This document shows, piece after piece, positions 38,945 through 47,202 of a stretch of DNA of 64,000 nt. The notes beneath the pieces are model-generated. The model saw only the letters and a list, made by a program, of their open reading frames with translations, was not told where the DNA came from and searched no databases. The translations under genes and the position numbers were made by a program. Origin of the DNA: PALSA-270 sp963770915 (lineage in GTDB: Bacteria > Acidobacteriota > Terriglobia > Terriglobales > Acidobacteriaceae). The stretch's first letter is position 1, and the number at the start of each line of letters is the position of its first letter. The stretch lies in NCBI GenBank assembly GCA_963770915.1, contig CAVYRG010000001.1, forward strand, positions 2,480,001-2,544,000. Reading direction: 5' to 3'.

Positions 38945-39616
38945 ATGCGTTCGCTTTCTCTTGTCGTTTTGTCTTTTCTTTTCTTTCCCGTAGGGATGTG
39001 GGCCGGCGGTCCAGGACTGCTTGTCGCCGACTTTTCCTCGCAACAGATCCAGAACGATCGTGCCGACGCCGACAATCTATCCCGCATGCGCGACACCGCC
39101 ATGCTTCGGCGCTTCGTGCAGAAGGGCTATCTCGTCTCCGTTCCCTCCAGCGCGCGGTCGTACTATCTCCACGCTGTTCCCCGCACCTATCGGTATTGCC
39201 GGCCATGGACCAAGCAATTCCTTGACCGCTTAAGCCGCCAGTACTACGCGCGGTTCAAGCGGCCGCTCCGCATCACCAGCCTGGTGCGAACCGTAACCCG
39301 CCAGCGGCAGCTTGCCCGCCGCAACGGTAATGCCGCGGATGCCACCGGCGAGCTTCAATCCTCCCACCTTACGGGAGCGACGCTGGACATTTCCAAGCAC
39401 TCCATGTCGGCAGCGGGTCAAAGTTGGATGCGCGATGTGCTCTACTCTCTTCGCCGGGCGGGCTATCTTTACGCCATCGAGGAGTTCGAGGAGCCGGTCT
39501 TTCACGTGATGGTGTACTCGAACTATCCGCAGTACGTCAGTCGCCTGAATCGGCGAGCGCGGGAATCGACCCTGGCTTCGTCAGGAGAGCCGTCGTCGAA
39601 AGGCGGAACGGATTAA
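38945..39616 (+). CDS. Exported M15-like peptidase (DUF5715-like)
   Basis: The 223-residue protein has a signal peptide ('RSLSLVVLSFLFFPVGMWAGG'). The central 'PLRITSLVRTVTRQRQLARRNG' and 'SSHLTGATLDISKHSM' resemble the S-x-H-x-x-G-x-A-x-D zinc motif of VanY/M15 D-Ala-D-Ala carboxypeptidases, and 'EPVFHVMVY' could supply the last His. Target would be peptidoglycan peptides, but activity is not proven. ATG at 38945 begins the signal peptide; an in-frame ATG at 38903 lacks support. Confidence 0.78.
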   Translation: MRSLSLVVLSFLFFPVGMWAGGPGLLVADFSSQQIQNDRADADNLSRMRDTAMLRRFVQKGYLVSVPSSARSYYLHAVPRTYRYCRPWTKQFLDRLSRQYYARFKRPLRITSLVRTVTRQRQLARRNGNAADATGELQSSHLTGATLDISKHSMSAAGQSWMRDVLYSLRRAGYLYAIEEFEEPVFHVMVYSNYPQYVSRLNRRARESTLASSGEPSSKGGTD

Positions 39617-39757
39617 GTTCGCTCTCGCCCGGAACCGGCCCGGCATCGAGTTCCGAACCGAAACTCCCTCTCGCCGCATTCAACTCCCGCCGTATATACT
39701 CTCTGCTTTGCCAAATCACAGGGAACTTTCGGCCCTGCCAAAGCCGTACTTACCGCC

Positions 39758-41677
39758 ATGAATTCTCCCGCGCCGATATCTTCTAAACTCGCCACTGCTT
39801 CTGCAATTTTGCTCCTTGCCATGATGGCTCTCCTCTCCGGCGGCGCTGTCCGCCAGGAATCCATCACCTTCGACGAAGTGGCGCACATCGGCGCCGGCGT
39901 CAGCTACTTGCAGAAGCTCGATCTGCGCCTGAACGAGGAGCATCCGCCGCTGGCCAAGGCCTTTGCCGCGGTTCCTCTGGTCCTGCGCGGCGTGAAGGCC
40001 GACTACTCCAACCCCTCCTGGACCTTCGCCGGCTCCGGCTTCTTCAAGCAGTTCTTCGGCGAGTGGGTCTTCGGCCACCTTCTTATTGCTACCTGGAATA
40101 ATCCCATCAGTACGGTGTTCTGGGCGCGCATGCCCATGCTGCTCATCGCACTGATTCTCGGCTGGCTGATCTACGTCTACGGATCCAAGCTCGGAGGTCC
40201 CGCCGGCGGCCTGCTCTGCCTTTGCGCCTACGCCACCGCGCCCGCCTTTATCACCTTCGGGCCGCTGGTTTTGACGGACGTGGCGATCACGTTCTTTACC
40301 TTGCTCACCCTCTGGACTTTCGCCGACATGTGGCGAACTCCGTCCACCGCCACGGTGTGGAAGTTCGGGCTTGCTCTGGGTGGCGCTTTGCTTACCAAGT
40401 TCTCCTCCGGGCTGCTCTTCTTCTGTTTCGTCGCCTTCATTTTGAGCCTGCGCGCCCGCCATCTTGCCGCCATGCCCGCGCCGAAAGCCGAGCTTCGCGC
40501 CTGGCGCCGACGCCGTTGGGGCAGCCTGTTCAAAGGCACGCTGGTGGCCGCATTCGTTACCTACGCGGTTTATTTCCTGCTCTCTTGGAATGAGCCCACG
40601 ACCCTTTTCTCACAGATACCGCACTTTCCGGCGTCGCCTCTCCTTCGCAGATTGCTCATGCCCCCGGCAGTCTTCCTCAGCGGTCTGGTTGAGTTTGCCT
40701 TGACGGCCAGCCGGGGCACGTTCATTCTCGGCCGCGCTTATCCGCACGGCGAGTGGTTTTACTTCCCCATTGTGTTTGTGCTCAAGTCGCCGCTGGCTTA
40801 CCTCGCCTTGCTATTGCTGGCGCTTGTTATCTCTCTTATCGTGAAAGCCCGCATCGCACAGCCGGCCACCATTCCTCAGGAGTGGCAACTCCACTGGCGG
40901 GCGGTTTGGGTTTTTCTGCTGACCTTCACCGCCGCCTGCATGCTCAGCCGCCTGACCATCAGCATTCGCCACTTCTTCATTCCCATGGTTCTGCTGATCC
41001 TGCTGCTCGCGCCTCTCCCTCGCATGCTCGCGGTCCTGCGCCGCTCCGGATGGCGCCCCGCGCAAGCTGCCGGCTGGCTCACAGCAGCCCTCTCGCTCAC
41101 TTTAATCGTCGTCGCCCTGCGCACTTATCCCTACTACATGCCGTTTCTCAACTCGCTCAGCATGGGCCGGCCCGATTATGAGTTGGTGAACGACTCCAAC
41201 ATGGATTGGAATCAAGCTCTCCCCGCGGTCGAGCAATGGGTACAACAGCGCGGTTTGCAGCATATCCTGCTGGATGAGTACGGCTTCTTCGATTCCACGG
41301 TCTATGTCCCGCAGTCGGAATTCTGGAACTGCCAGGATCCCGCGCCCGCTAATGGCGGCTCCTGGGCCGTGGTTTCCGCCGGCTCGATTCTGGACGCTCA
41401 CAATTGCCGCTGGCTGCTGCAATATCCTCACCAGGCCATAGCTGCCGGAAGCATGTACGCTTTCCAGCTTCCCGCCGTCATTCCGCCGGCCGGGGCCCCC
41501 AATGGCCCACCGCTTCCCGCCGACCAACACAGCCTCGGCGGCGTAAGCCCGGGCTTCGATGTGATTCAGATCTTTCGTGTATGCATCCGCGATCCAAACC
41601 AGCTCCAGCCCACCTGGAACCGCCTGACCGCGGAGTTTCAGGCGCAAGCCGCCGCGCAAGCGAGAAAAAAGAAATAG
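39758..41677 (+). CDS. GT-C mannosyltransferase-like membrane protein (ArnT/PMT type)
   Basis: A polytopic inner-membrane glycosyltransferase of 639 residues with around ten hydrophobic segments. 'ESITFDEVAHIGAGVSYL' has the conserved acidic residues of the first periplasmic loop, and 'RLNEEHPPLAKAFAAVPLVL' is the second conserved loop of family GT83/39 relatives. 'TKFSSGLLFFCFVAFIL' and 'SRLTISIRHFFIPMVLL' are typical too. Such enzymes transfer sugars from polyprenyl-phosphate to lipid A, protein or glycan acceptors. The acceptor is unknown. It follows the M15-like gene by about 140 nt. Confidence 0.85.
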   Translation: MNSPAPISSKLATASAILLLAMMALLSGGAVRQESITFDEVAHIGAGVSYLQKLDLRLNEEHPPLAKAFAAVPLVLRGVKADYSNPSWTFAGSGFFKQFFGEWVFGHLLIATWNNPISTVFWARMPMLLIALILGWLIYVYGSKLGGPAGGLLCLCAYATAPAFITFGPLVLTDVAITFFTLLTLWTFADMWRTPSTATVWKFGLALGGALLTKFSSGLLFFCFVAFILSLRARHLAAMPAPKAELRAWRRRRWGSLFKGTLVAAFVTYAVYFLLSWNEPTTLFSQIPHFPASPLLRRLLMPPAVFLSGLVEFALTASRGTFILGRAYPHGEWFYFPIVFVLKSPLAYLALLLLALVISLIVKARIAQPATIPQEWQLHWRAVWVFLLTFTAACMLSRLTISIRHFFIPMVLLILLLAPLPRMLAVLRRSGWRPAQAAGWLTAALSLTLIVVALRTYPYYMPFLNSLSMGRPDYELVNDSNMDWNQALPAVEQWVQQRGLQHILLDEYGFFDSTVYVPQSEFWNCQDPAPANGGSWAVVSAGSILDAHNCRWLLQYPHQAIAAGSMYAFQLPAVIPPAGAPNGPPLPADQHSLGGVSPGFDVIQIFRVCIRDPNQLQPTWNRLTAEFQAQAAAQARKKK

Positions 41678-41698
41678 CTCGCATTGGCAAGAAGTGGG

Positions 41699-41737
41699 TG
41701 CCCTATCCTAGCCGCGCTTTCTGCGGCTAGGGTGGGA
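41699..41737. repeat. Dispersed palindrome, 7-nt-loop family
   Basis: CCTAGCCGC and GCGGCTAGG, extended by CCCTAT/GGTGGG, surround the loop GCTTTCT. GTGCCC precedes it. The same arms occur inverted at 58855-58890. Confidence 0.82.
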
Positions 41738-41779
41738 GCTTGAAGCCGTATCCTGATACCCCGGTGAAGGAAGGGCCCA

Positions 41780-41822
41780 GTGCCCCAGGTTCACGCCCCG
41801 GTGTTGGGCGTTAACCTGGGTG
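41780..41822. repeat. Dispersed palindrome, copy A of the CAGGTT type
   Basis: CCCAGGTTCACGCCC and GGGCGTTAACCTGGG pair (one mismatch) around a 7-nt loop CGGTGTT. The outer ends read GTGCC and GGTG. Two further copies lie at 42357-42400 and 44171-44214. Confidence 0.88.
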
Positions 41823-41970
41823 AAGCAAATGCCAATACCAACGCGCGTCGAACCGCCGCACAGCATAAGCCATCCCCGCCCCTGTCATCCTGAGGCAGCG
41901 GAGTCCGCCGCTTGGCTCGCCTTGACTTTCGTACTGCAATTCTCATCTGGCGTCGGGAGGAGGACGCGCA

Positions 41971-42231
41971 ATGTACATACCAAAAATGTTTTTGGTCGCG
42001 GTTGCTTGCTTGGTCGCTTGTCGGATTTGTTCTCGCGTCCTCACCTGTCAAAGCAGAATAGGTCGGAGATTGGCTCTCCGGCACATGATGGTAGGCTGCC
42101 GTAAGCTGGATGACGGCGGAACTTGGATTTGCGATGTTTGCTCGCTTTACGGTGGTACCACCGCAATCCTTTTCGGTGGTGCCTCACTTGTATTCGCGGC
42201 AATTGGAATTTGGCAGTGGCTCAAGGGTTAG
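41971..42231 (+). CDS. Possible small Cys-rich membrane protein
   Basis: An 86-residue ORF with a very strong Shine-Dalgarno (GGGAGGAGG at 41954-41962). It carries two C-x2-C-like pairs ('CRICSRVLTC', 'CDVC') and a C-terminal hydrophobic helix ('TAILFGGASLVFAAIGIWQW'). I do not recognise it, and it lies inside repeat-rich DNA, so the coding call rests mostly on the ribosome site and on the helix. It could be a relic. Confidence 0.4.
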   Translation: MYIPKMFLVAVACLVACRICSRVLTCQSRIGRRLALRHMMVGCRKLDDGGTWICDVCSLYGGTTAILFGGASLVFAAIGIWQWLKG

Positions 42232-42288
42232 ATCACGGTTCGGTGTACCGTTACGAGTAGCTTGGTGCTCAGGGTTCGCGTCCGTTGT

Positions 42289-42400
42289 TTTCTTTCGACG
42301 CTAACCTCGGCACAGACTGGCTCCGGGCGAACGTGGGTCGATATTGGATCTTGCCTCACCCAGGTTAACGCCCAACACCGGGGCGTGAACCTGGGGCACC
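42289..42400. repeat. 112-bp repeat unit ending in the CAGGTT palindrome, copy B
   Basis: The palindrome CCCAGGTTAACGCCC / GGGCGTGAACCTGGG occupies 42359-42395. The roughly 70 bases before it (CGCTAACCT...GAACG...TCGATATTGGATC) match 44102-44170 with scattered differences, so the repeated unit is longer than the palindrome. Confidence 0.78.
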
Positions 42401-42500
42401 AGCTCGGGCAAGAAGTAAAGAAAAGAAGTGAGAGAGTCCCACCCGTTCTTCGCCACCCACGACACCATTCCGGTGTTAGGCTATGGAACGTGGAGGCAGA

Positions 42501-42884
42501 ATGCCCCAAACACAAACCCAGGAAACCCCAACCCTCACCGAATCGAAAGTCTTTTCGCTCAACCAACTTCCAGTCCGAACCATGCCCAACGGCGGCAAGA
42601 GCTGGGACATACTCCACGGCACGCTGGCCACCGGAGAGGTCGTCTCGGTGCACGAATCCACTCAGCCCGCCGGAACTCCGCCCAATTCGCCGCACAAGAT
42701 CGATCACTCGGAGTTCATCTTCGTGCGCGAGGGCACACTTGACTTCCATCATGACGGCGCCACTGAGCGCGTGAGCGCCGGAGGCATCCTCTTCGTGGCT
42801 CCGGGCACCATGCACACCGTCCGCAATGTCAGCGATGGGCCCGCCACCTATCTCGTCGTCGCAATCGGTGGCGACACGAAGTAG
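42501..42884 (+). CDS. Cupin-domain protein, cytoplasmic paralogue
   Basis: The 127-residue protein is a single cupin. Motif 1 is 'PHKIDHSEFIFVREGTLDF' (His, His, Glu and the G), motif 2 is 'GGILFVAPGTMHTVRNV' (Pro-Gly then His). The metal site looks complete. There is no signal peptide. A GGAGG at 42492-42496 precedes the ATG at 42501; the ATG at 42483 is in frame but less supported. It is a paralogue of the next gene, 42 nt downstream, with which it is surely co-transcribed. Substrate unknown. Confidence 0.88.
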   Translation: MPQTQTQETPTLTESKVFSLNQLPVRTMPNGGKSWDILHGTLATGEVVSVHESTQPAGTPPNSPHKIDHSEFIFVREGTLDFHHDGATERVSAGGILFVAPGTMHTVRNVSDGPATYLVVAIGGDTK

Positions 42885-42926
42885 AAAACAGCGCCGCAAC
42901 TCAGAAAACTTAAGGAGGAACTGGCC

Positions 42927-43415
42927 GTGGAAAAAATCACCCGTCGTGAGCTTTGTGTTACGGCTTCGGCATTTCTGGCACTGGGAGGCCTGCTTCCCCT
43001 GGCCCTCGCCGACGATAACGGCAACGCAAAACCGGCCGCCGACAAAACCGACCCCGTGCTTTCCGAATCGAAGACCTTCCCTTACGACAAACTTCCCGTC
43101 ACCCACATGGATACCGGTGGAACCATGCGCAAGGTGATCTCCGGTGTTCTCGTCACCGGCGAGTTCATCGAAGTGCACGAGACCATGCTGCCCGCCGGGA
43201 AGATGCCCCATCCTCCGCATCGCCATCGCAACTCCGAGTTGCTGTTCATTCGTGAAGGCGACCTGGAATATCTCAACGACGGAAAGCCGGAGCCGGTCGG
43301 TCCGGGAGGCGTTGTCTTCACCGCCTCCAACGTTCTGCACGGCCTCAAGAACGTCGGGACCACGCCGGCGCGCTATTTCGTCATCGCCATCGGCCGCGCC
43401 GAAAAAGAAAGCTAA
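42927..43415 (+). CDS. Cupin-domain protein with Tat-like signal
   Basis: The 162-residue protein begins 'MEKITRRELCVTASAFLALGGLLPLALA', with a twin-arginine pair and a hydrophobic core, which suggests Tat export of a folded metal protein. The cupin domain follows: 'HPPHRHRNSELLFIREGDLEY' and 'GGVVFTASNVLHGLKNV'. It resembles the upstream cupin closely ('SKVFSLNQLPVRTM' versus 'SKTFPYDKLPVTHM'). It starts with GTG at 42927, with AAGGAGG upstream. One duplicated cupin stays inside and the other is exported. Confidence 0.88.
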   Translation: MEKITRRELCVTASAFLALGGLLPLALADDNGNAKPAADKTDPVLSESKTFPYDKLPVTHMDTGGTMRKVISGVLVTGEFIEVHETMLPAGKMPHPPHRHRNSELLFIREGDLEYLNDGKPEPVGPGGVVFTASNVLHGLKNVGTTPARYFVIAIGRAEKES

Positions 43416-43727
43416 AGCCTGCGTCGACATGTGGGCTCGTTTCACCGGCTCAATTCCCAAAACTGTCATCTCGACCGGAGCAGATCATTCGCTTTGCGAA
43501 TGATCTTGCGGAGCGGAGAGACCTTGCGTCGTTTTTCTGCAAGGCTTGGCTATTACGCTTAGTACCCCCAGAGCCTGCCCTGAGCGAAGCCCATCCTTCA
43601 CCGGATTTGTATCAGGGTACGGCTTCAGCCGTACCGTACAAGCCATCCGCTCCTGTCATCCTGAGGCAGCGGAGGACTCCCAACGACGGATCTTTGCCCT
43701 CCGGCGAAGTAGCCCATTGGACGCTTC
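43416..43727. other. Repeat-rich non-coding region downstream of the cupins
   Basis: No gene is supported. Two perfect hairpins are visible: GATCATTCGC-TTT-GCGAATGATC (43483-43505) and GGTACGGCT-TC-AGCCGTACC (43616-43635). The stretch CTGTCATCCTGAGGCAGCGG (about 43652-43671) also occurs near 41881-41900. These look like dispersed intergenic repeats. Confidence 0.6.
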
Positions 43728-44110
43728 TATGAGACGGCTGATCGTGTCAAGTGTTTGCCTTGTTTCATGGATGATTTTGCCTTGGCTTTTCTCGCGGTTT
43801 CATCTCGGGCTTCTATGCGCACTCGGATGAGTCCTAAGGGACCCGGTGCAGGTTGGTGTCCGATACAGATGAAGCGACGCTGCTATCTAACCTACGGCCT
43901 TAGGTTCTGACCAAGCGTCCAATCGCAGTCGCCGCAACGCGAGATGTCGCCCTCAGATTTTCATTTTGCCTTCCCGCCGCGCTGCCACTCCTATCCCGCC
44001 AGGGGGTGAGTTTGCTGGGGAAACGGTCGATAGCGTTCGCCACTTCGCCACAGATGGTGCAACAAAACCGCCAGCTTGCGGGCCACCGCGATCACCGCGC
44101 GCTTTTTCCC
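43728..44110 (-). mobile_element. IS110-family transposase fossil with 3' tail
   Basis: In one minus-strand frame, 44110 down to the TAG at 43993-43991 encodes 'KKRAVIAVARKLAVLLHHLW' followed by 'RSGERYRPF', the C-terminal end of IS110-type DEDD transposases ('AVVAVARKLAVLLHRLW...GE.Y.P'). Everything upstream is lost; the break lies against the repeat at 44102-44214. The 250 or so bases after the stop (43728-43990) have the feel of the element's long non-coding tail, with a hairpin AACCTA-AGGCCG-TAGGTT near 43886-43907. In IS1111-group elements that tail holds a guide (bridge/seek) RNA; that part is inference. Exact ends unknown. Confidence 0.6.
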
Positions 44111-44214
44111 GCGCTAACCTGGGAGTAGATTGGGTTCGGGATGAACGGGTATCGACATCGGGACTCGCCCCACCCAGGTTAACGCCCAACACCGGGGCGT
44201 GAACATGGGGCACC
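44102..44214. repeat. 112-bp repeat unit with CAGGTT palindrome, copy C
   Basis: It has the same palindrome as at 42357-42400 (one substitution, AACATGGGG for AACCTGGGG), and the preceding 70 bases are homologous to 42289-42356. It abuts the truncated IS110 transposase remnant. Confidence 0.78.
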
Positions 44215-44254
44215 GGCAAGAGGGTGGCCGGCCCAATCCTCCGCTGCCCCGTTC

Positions 44255-46021
44255 CTAAGGTGCCAACCCGACACTTGCGGAGAGGGCTCGAACGAGCGGG
44301 TCGCGCCGCAATGGGTCGAACCGAGGTTCCGTGGCCAGGACCATCATTGCCCAATCGTGTTCGTCATAGCTTTGCTGCAAGCACTTCAGGGCAGTCTGGT
44401 GTTGCTTGAGAGCCACGTGGATTACAGCCAAGTTGTAGGCGGGGACGAAACCGGTTTTCGCTCGCTCCTCCAAACGCCGGAGAATCTGCTCTGCTTCGGC
44501 CTCGCGGCCTCCCACCGCGAGACTGTAGGCCATCTCGGTCAGCCCCAGGGTACTCTCCGGCATGGCCTTAAGGACCTTTTCCGCTTCCGCGATGGCTTCC
44601 TTAGGCATGGGCTTCTGGGCGTAGACCCTTCCGAGCCAAAAATGCGTGCGATAGTAATCGGGGTCTAACTGCATCGCCTTTCGCGCCTGCGCGATCGCTC
44701 CATCGTAGTCGCGAGCGTAGTACAGAGTGCGAACAACCTCGGCATTATTGGGCAAAGACAACGGATCAGTCCGCATAGCCTCGCAAATCTGTTCCCAAGC
44801 CTCGCCATGGCGCCGCTGTCTGGCCAGGTGCGCCCCGTAGATGCCGTGCACCCTGGAATAGCTCGGATTCAATGCGATGGCACGCTTTAACTCTCTCTCC
44901 GCGCCCGGCCAGTCCCACTGGTCGAGCAATGCGTGCCCCAACGAACTGTGGGGTTCGGCCAAGCCGTCGCCCAGGAGCACCGCCTGGCGGGCAGAATTCG
45001 TGACCTTGGGCGTCCCCTCGGCGGGTGAAATGGTGTCGGTGACCACGAGATAACGATAGGACTCCGACAGTCCCGCATAGGCTTCCGCGAAACTGGGGTC
45101 GCGGTCGATGGCCTGCTCAAAGTAAGCAATCGCCTGGCGGTACCCCTCCGGGGTAAATTGGTTCCCAAAATACCGGCCACGCAGATAGGCTTCGTTGGCC
45201 TGCGGGTCCGGGTGCGATCGCGCCGCACGGCTGGCATAACTTGGACAGAGCTTCACTTTGATCTGGTCCGCGATCGCCCGTGCTACTTCTTCCTGCAGTG
45301 CAATCGAGGCTCCGATGGGACGATCGTAATTTTGCGCCCAGATGTGAACCTGGTCTGACGCCCGGATGAGCTGCGCACTGATGCGAACCCGCTCGCTGTC
45401 GCGGCGCAGGCTGCTCTCCAGCACATAGTCGACACTCAATTCAGTCCCAATCTGCTGGACACTCTTCGAAGTCTGCTTGTATACCATCGCGGTGGTGCGC
45501 GCGATCACTCCAAGCTGGTCAGGGCTCAGTGCTCCCACCTGGGCAATCATCTCTTCGGTTAGGCCGTCGCTAAAATAGTCTTGGCCAGGGTCACCACTTA
45601 GATTTGCGAAGGGGAGGACGGCCAGCATGACATGCCCCGGCGCAACCGACACGCCAGGTCGCGCGTCGCTCCATTCGGCCAGGGGAGAACTCCGAGGCGC
45701 AATCAGCTTCTCCCCGGCAAAGCGGTAGCCTTTTCCTGCCACGGTTTGAATGAAACGCGGCGCTTCGCAATCATCCCGCAGCGCCTGCCGAACTTTTCGG
45801 ACAGCCGTGTTGATCCCATGCTCGGTGTCGACGAAAACATCTTTGCCCCAAATCCGCTCGATGATCTCTTGCCGTGTAACCAGGTGGCCCTCCTTCTCCA
45901 CCAGCAGGATGAGCAATTCCATGGGGATTTTTTCCAGCTTGATGCTGCGGCCCGCGCGAAGCAGTTCATAGCGGGCGCAATCGAGGGAAAACTCGTCGAA
46001 CTGGATAGGCCCGTTCAACAC
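44255..46021 (-). CDS. CadC-like winged-helix/TPR signalling protein
   Basis: The 588-residue protein begins with an OmpR-type winged helix (residues 5-105: 'FDEFSLDCARYELLRAGRSIKLEKIPMELLILLVEKEG', 'VDTEHGINTAVRKVRQALRDD', 'FIQTVAGKGYRFAG'). A TolB-/adenylate-cyclase-associated-like middle domain ('AVLPFANLSGDPGQDYFSDGLTEEMIAQV', residues 130-260) follows, then at least six tetratricopeptide repeats to the C-terminus. No transmembrane helix separates the parts. This layout is abundant in Acidobacteriota, and its targets are mostly unknown. The start is a GTG at 46021. It lies divergent to an exported protein gene. Confidence 0.9.
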   Translation of the reverse strand: MLNGPIQFDEFSLDCARYELLRAGRSIKLEKIPMELLILLVEKEGHLVTRQEIIERIWGKDVFVDTEHGINTAVRKVRQALRDDCEAPRFIQTVAGKGYRFAGEKLIAPRSSPLAEWSDARPGVSVAPGHVMLAVLPFANLSGDPGQDYFSDGLTEEMIAQVGALSPDQLGVIARTTAMVYKQTSKSVQQIGTELSVDYVLESSLRRDSERVRISAQLIRASDQVHIWAQNYDRPIGASIALQEEVARAIADQIKVKLCPSYASRAARSHPDPQANEAYLRGRYFGNQFTPEGYRQAIAYFEQAIDRDPSFAEAYAGLSESYRYLVVTDTISPAEGTPKVTNSARQAVLLGDGLAEPHSSLGHALLDQWDWPGAERELKRAIALNPSYSRVHGIYGAHLARQRRHGEAWEQICEAMRTDPLSLPNNAEVVRTLYYARDYDGAIAQARKAMQLDPDYYRTHFWLGRVYAQKPMPKEAIAEAEKVLKAMPESTLGLTEMAYSLAVGGREAEAEQILRRLEERAKTGFVPAYNLAVIHVALKQHQTALKCLQQSYDEHDWAMMVLATEPRFDPLRRDPLVRALSASVGLAP

Positions 46022-46205
46022 GGGTTACACCTTCGGGGATGCGAAGTATAGCATCAAATCCAGCCAGGCCGGACCAACACAAATATTTTCAACAGCTTGC
46101 CGCTTCACCATATCTTCACGATCAGTTCACCCGCCCTTCATGGCGTTGGCGCGCTCTTCGGAGTAACTGTGACCCACGCCAGCTGTGCTGGCGAGGAGGA
46201 TGGTT

Positions 46206-46820
46206 ATGAAAATCTGGAGCAAACTAGGAACTCTTGCTGTAGCGACGTTTGTCTTGGCCACCATGTTCGCCGCTAAGGCCAACGCCGAATGCGGAAGTCT
46301 GAAAGGGCTAAAGCTGCAACCGCAAGCCTGGGAGGCCGTACCCAACCGGGCATCCCTTTTACTCATCAACGATCAGCAGTTTGCCGACCCGATTGTCGGC
46401 ATGTGGCACGTCGTCTTCACCGCAAAGGGAAATGGCTCGGACGGGCCCCCGGATGGCGTACCCATCGATAATGCGATCGTCCAGTGGCACGCCGACGGCA
46501 CCGAAATCATGAATTCCGGCCGGCCCGCGCAAGATGGCAACTTCTGCCTGGGCGTATGGGACAACCTGGGGCGATTCGGATACAAGGTCAACCATTTCGC
46601 TCTCGGCAACGATGCGGCCAACGCGCCGACTGGAATCGGCAACCCGGCTGGCCCCACCCAGATCCACGAAAACGTCTTCCTGAGCCGCAACGGTCAGTCG
46701 TACTCCGGCACCTTCACGCTGGATGCTTATGACACGGCTGGGAACTCAACCGCCCATATCGTGGGTGTCATCTCCGCAACCCGCATTACCCTGAACACGC
46801 CTGCAAGTAGCTTCTTTTAA
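46206..46820 (+). CDS. Exported protein of unknown function
   Basis: The 204-residue protein has a signal peptide ('LGTLAVATFVLATMFAAKANA'). The mature part ('PIVGMWHVVFTAKGNGSDGP', 'IVQWHADGTEIMNSGRPAQD', 'GNFCLGVWDNLGRFGYKVNH', 'SYSGTFTLDAYDTAGN') looks like a small lipocalin-like beta barrel that is common in this phylum, but I cannot name the family. GGAGG at 46195-46199 precedes the ATG at 46206. A GC-rich hairpin follows (46853-46884). The neighbouring CadC-like regulator is divergent and may control it. Confidence 0.78.
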   Translation: MKIWSKLGTLAVATFVLATMFAAKANAECGSLKGLKLQPQAWEAVPNRASLLLINDQQFADPIVGMWHVVFTAKGNGSDGPPDGVPIDNAIVQWHADGTEIMNSGRPAQDGNFCLGVWDNLGRFGYKVNHFALGNDAANAPTGIGNPAGPTQIHENVFLSRNGQSYSGTFTLDAYDTAGNSTAHIVGVISATRITLNTPASSFF

Positions 46821-47202
46821 AGCCAGGTTGGGGAGGGTCACAAGAATGTTCTGGCAGAGCGGCCGGAAGTCCCGCCGCTCTGCCAGCCTTGATCGCAGCC
46901 CGGCCACCCTATTGAACTCCGCGCCCGGCGCGGGATTTCCCCGATCTCGTTTCCTGAAATTCACTGGAAAAACCGTTGACTCTCAACCACCCCTGCGCTA
47001 ATGTGTGCTCTACTTTTGATCAGGCCCCCCACCCTGATCTTCGTCTGTAGCGCGCCTGTCCCGGGATATTAAGCGTCGGAAGCCTCCGTCGAGGCTGCCT
47101 TCCAAACAGCGGAACGCACTTCCTTTTTCGCGCGTCCCCCAGCTACAGAATCCCGGCTGGCGTCGGGTCCCGTCACCCGTAAACAAACCGAAGAGGTGGC
47201 AC
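46821..47202. other. Intergenic region with hairpin and promoter of the big phosphatase
   Basis: GGCAGAGCGG/CCGCTCTGCC (46853-46884) is a 10-bp stem after the upstream gene but without a T-run. TTGACT (46976-46981) and TAATGT (46999-47004) are 17 nt apart and form a good sigma-70 promoter. The roughly 190-nt leader contains GATCAGG/CCTGATC around 47019-47040. I do not recognise a riboswitch in it. Confidence 0.65.

Noticed and set aside
43953..44354. 133-codon minus-strand frame overlapping the IS110 remnant
   Set aside because: It is in a different frame from the recognisable transposase end and shows only repeat-derived low-quality residues.
44255..46021. Transmembrane CadC-type sensor
   Set aside because: No hydrophobic segment lies between the winged helix and the TPR part, so it was called CadC-like in DNA-binding domain only.
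47005..47190. Possible riboswitch (c-di-GMP type considered) in the phosphatase leader
   Set aside because: The conserved GEMM or other riboswitch cores could not be found; only a short palindrome is visible.
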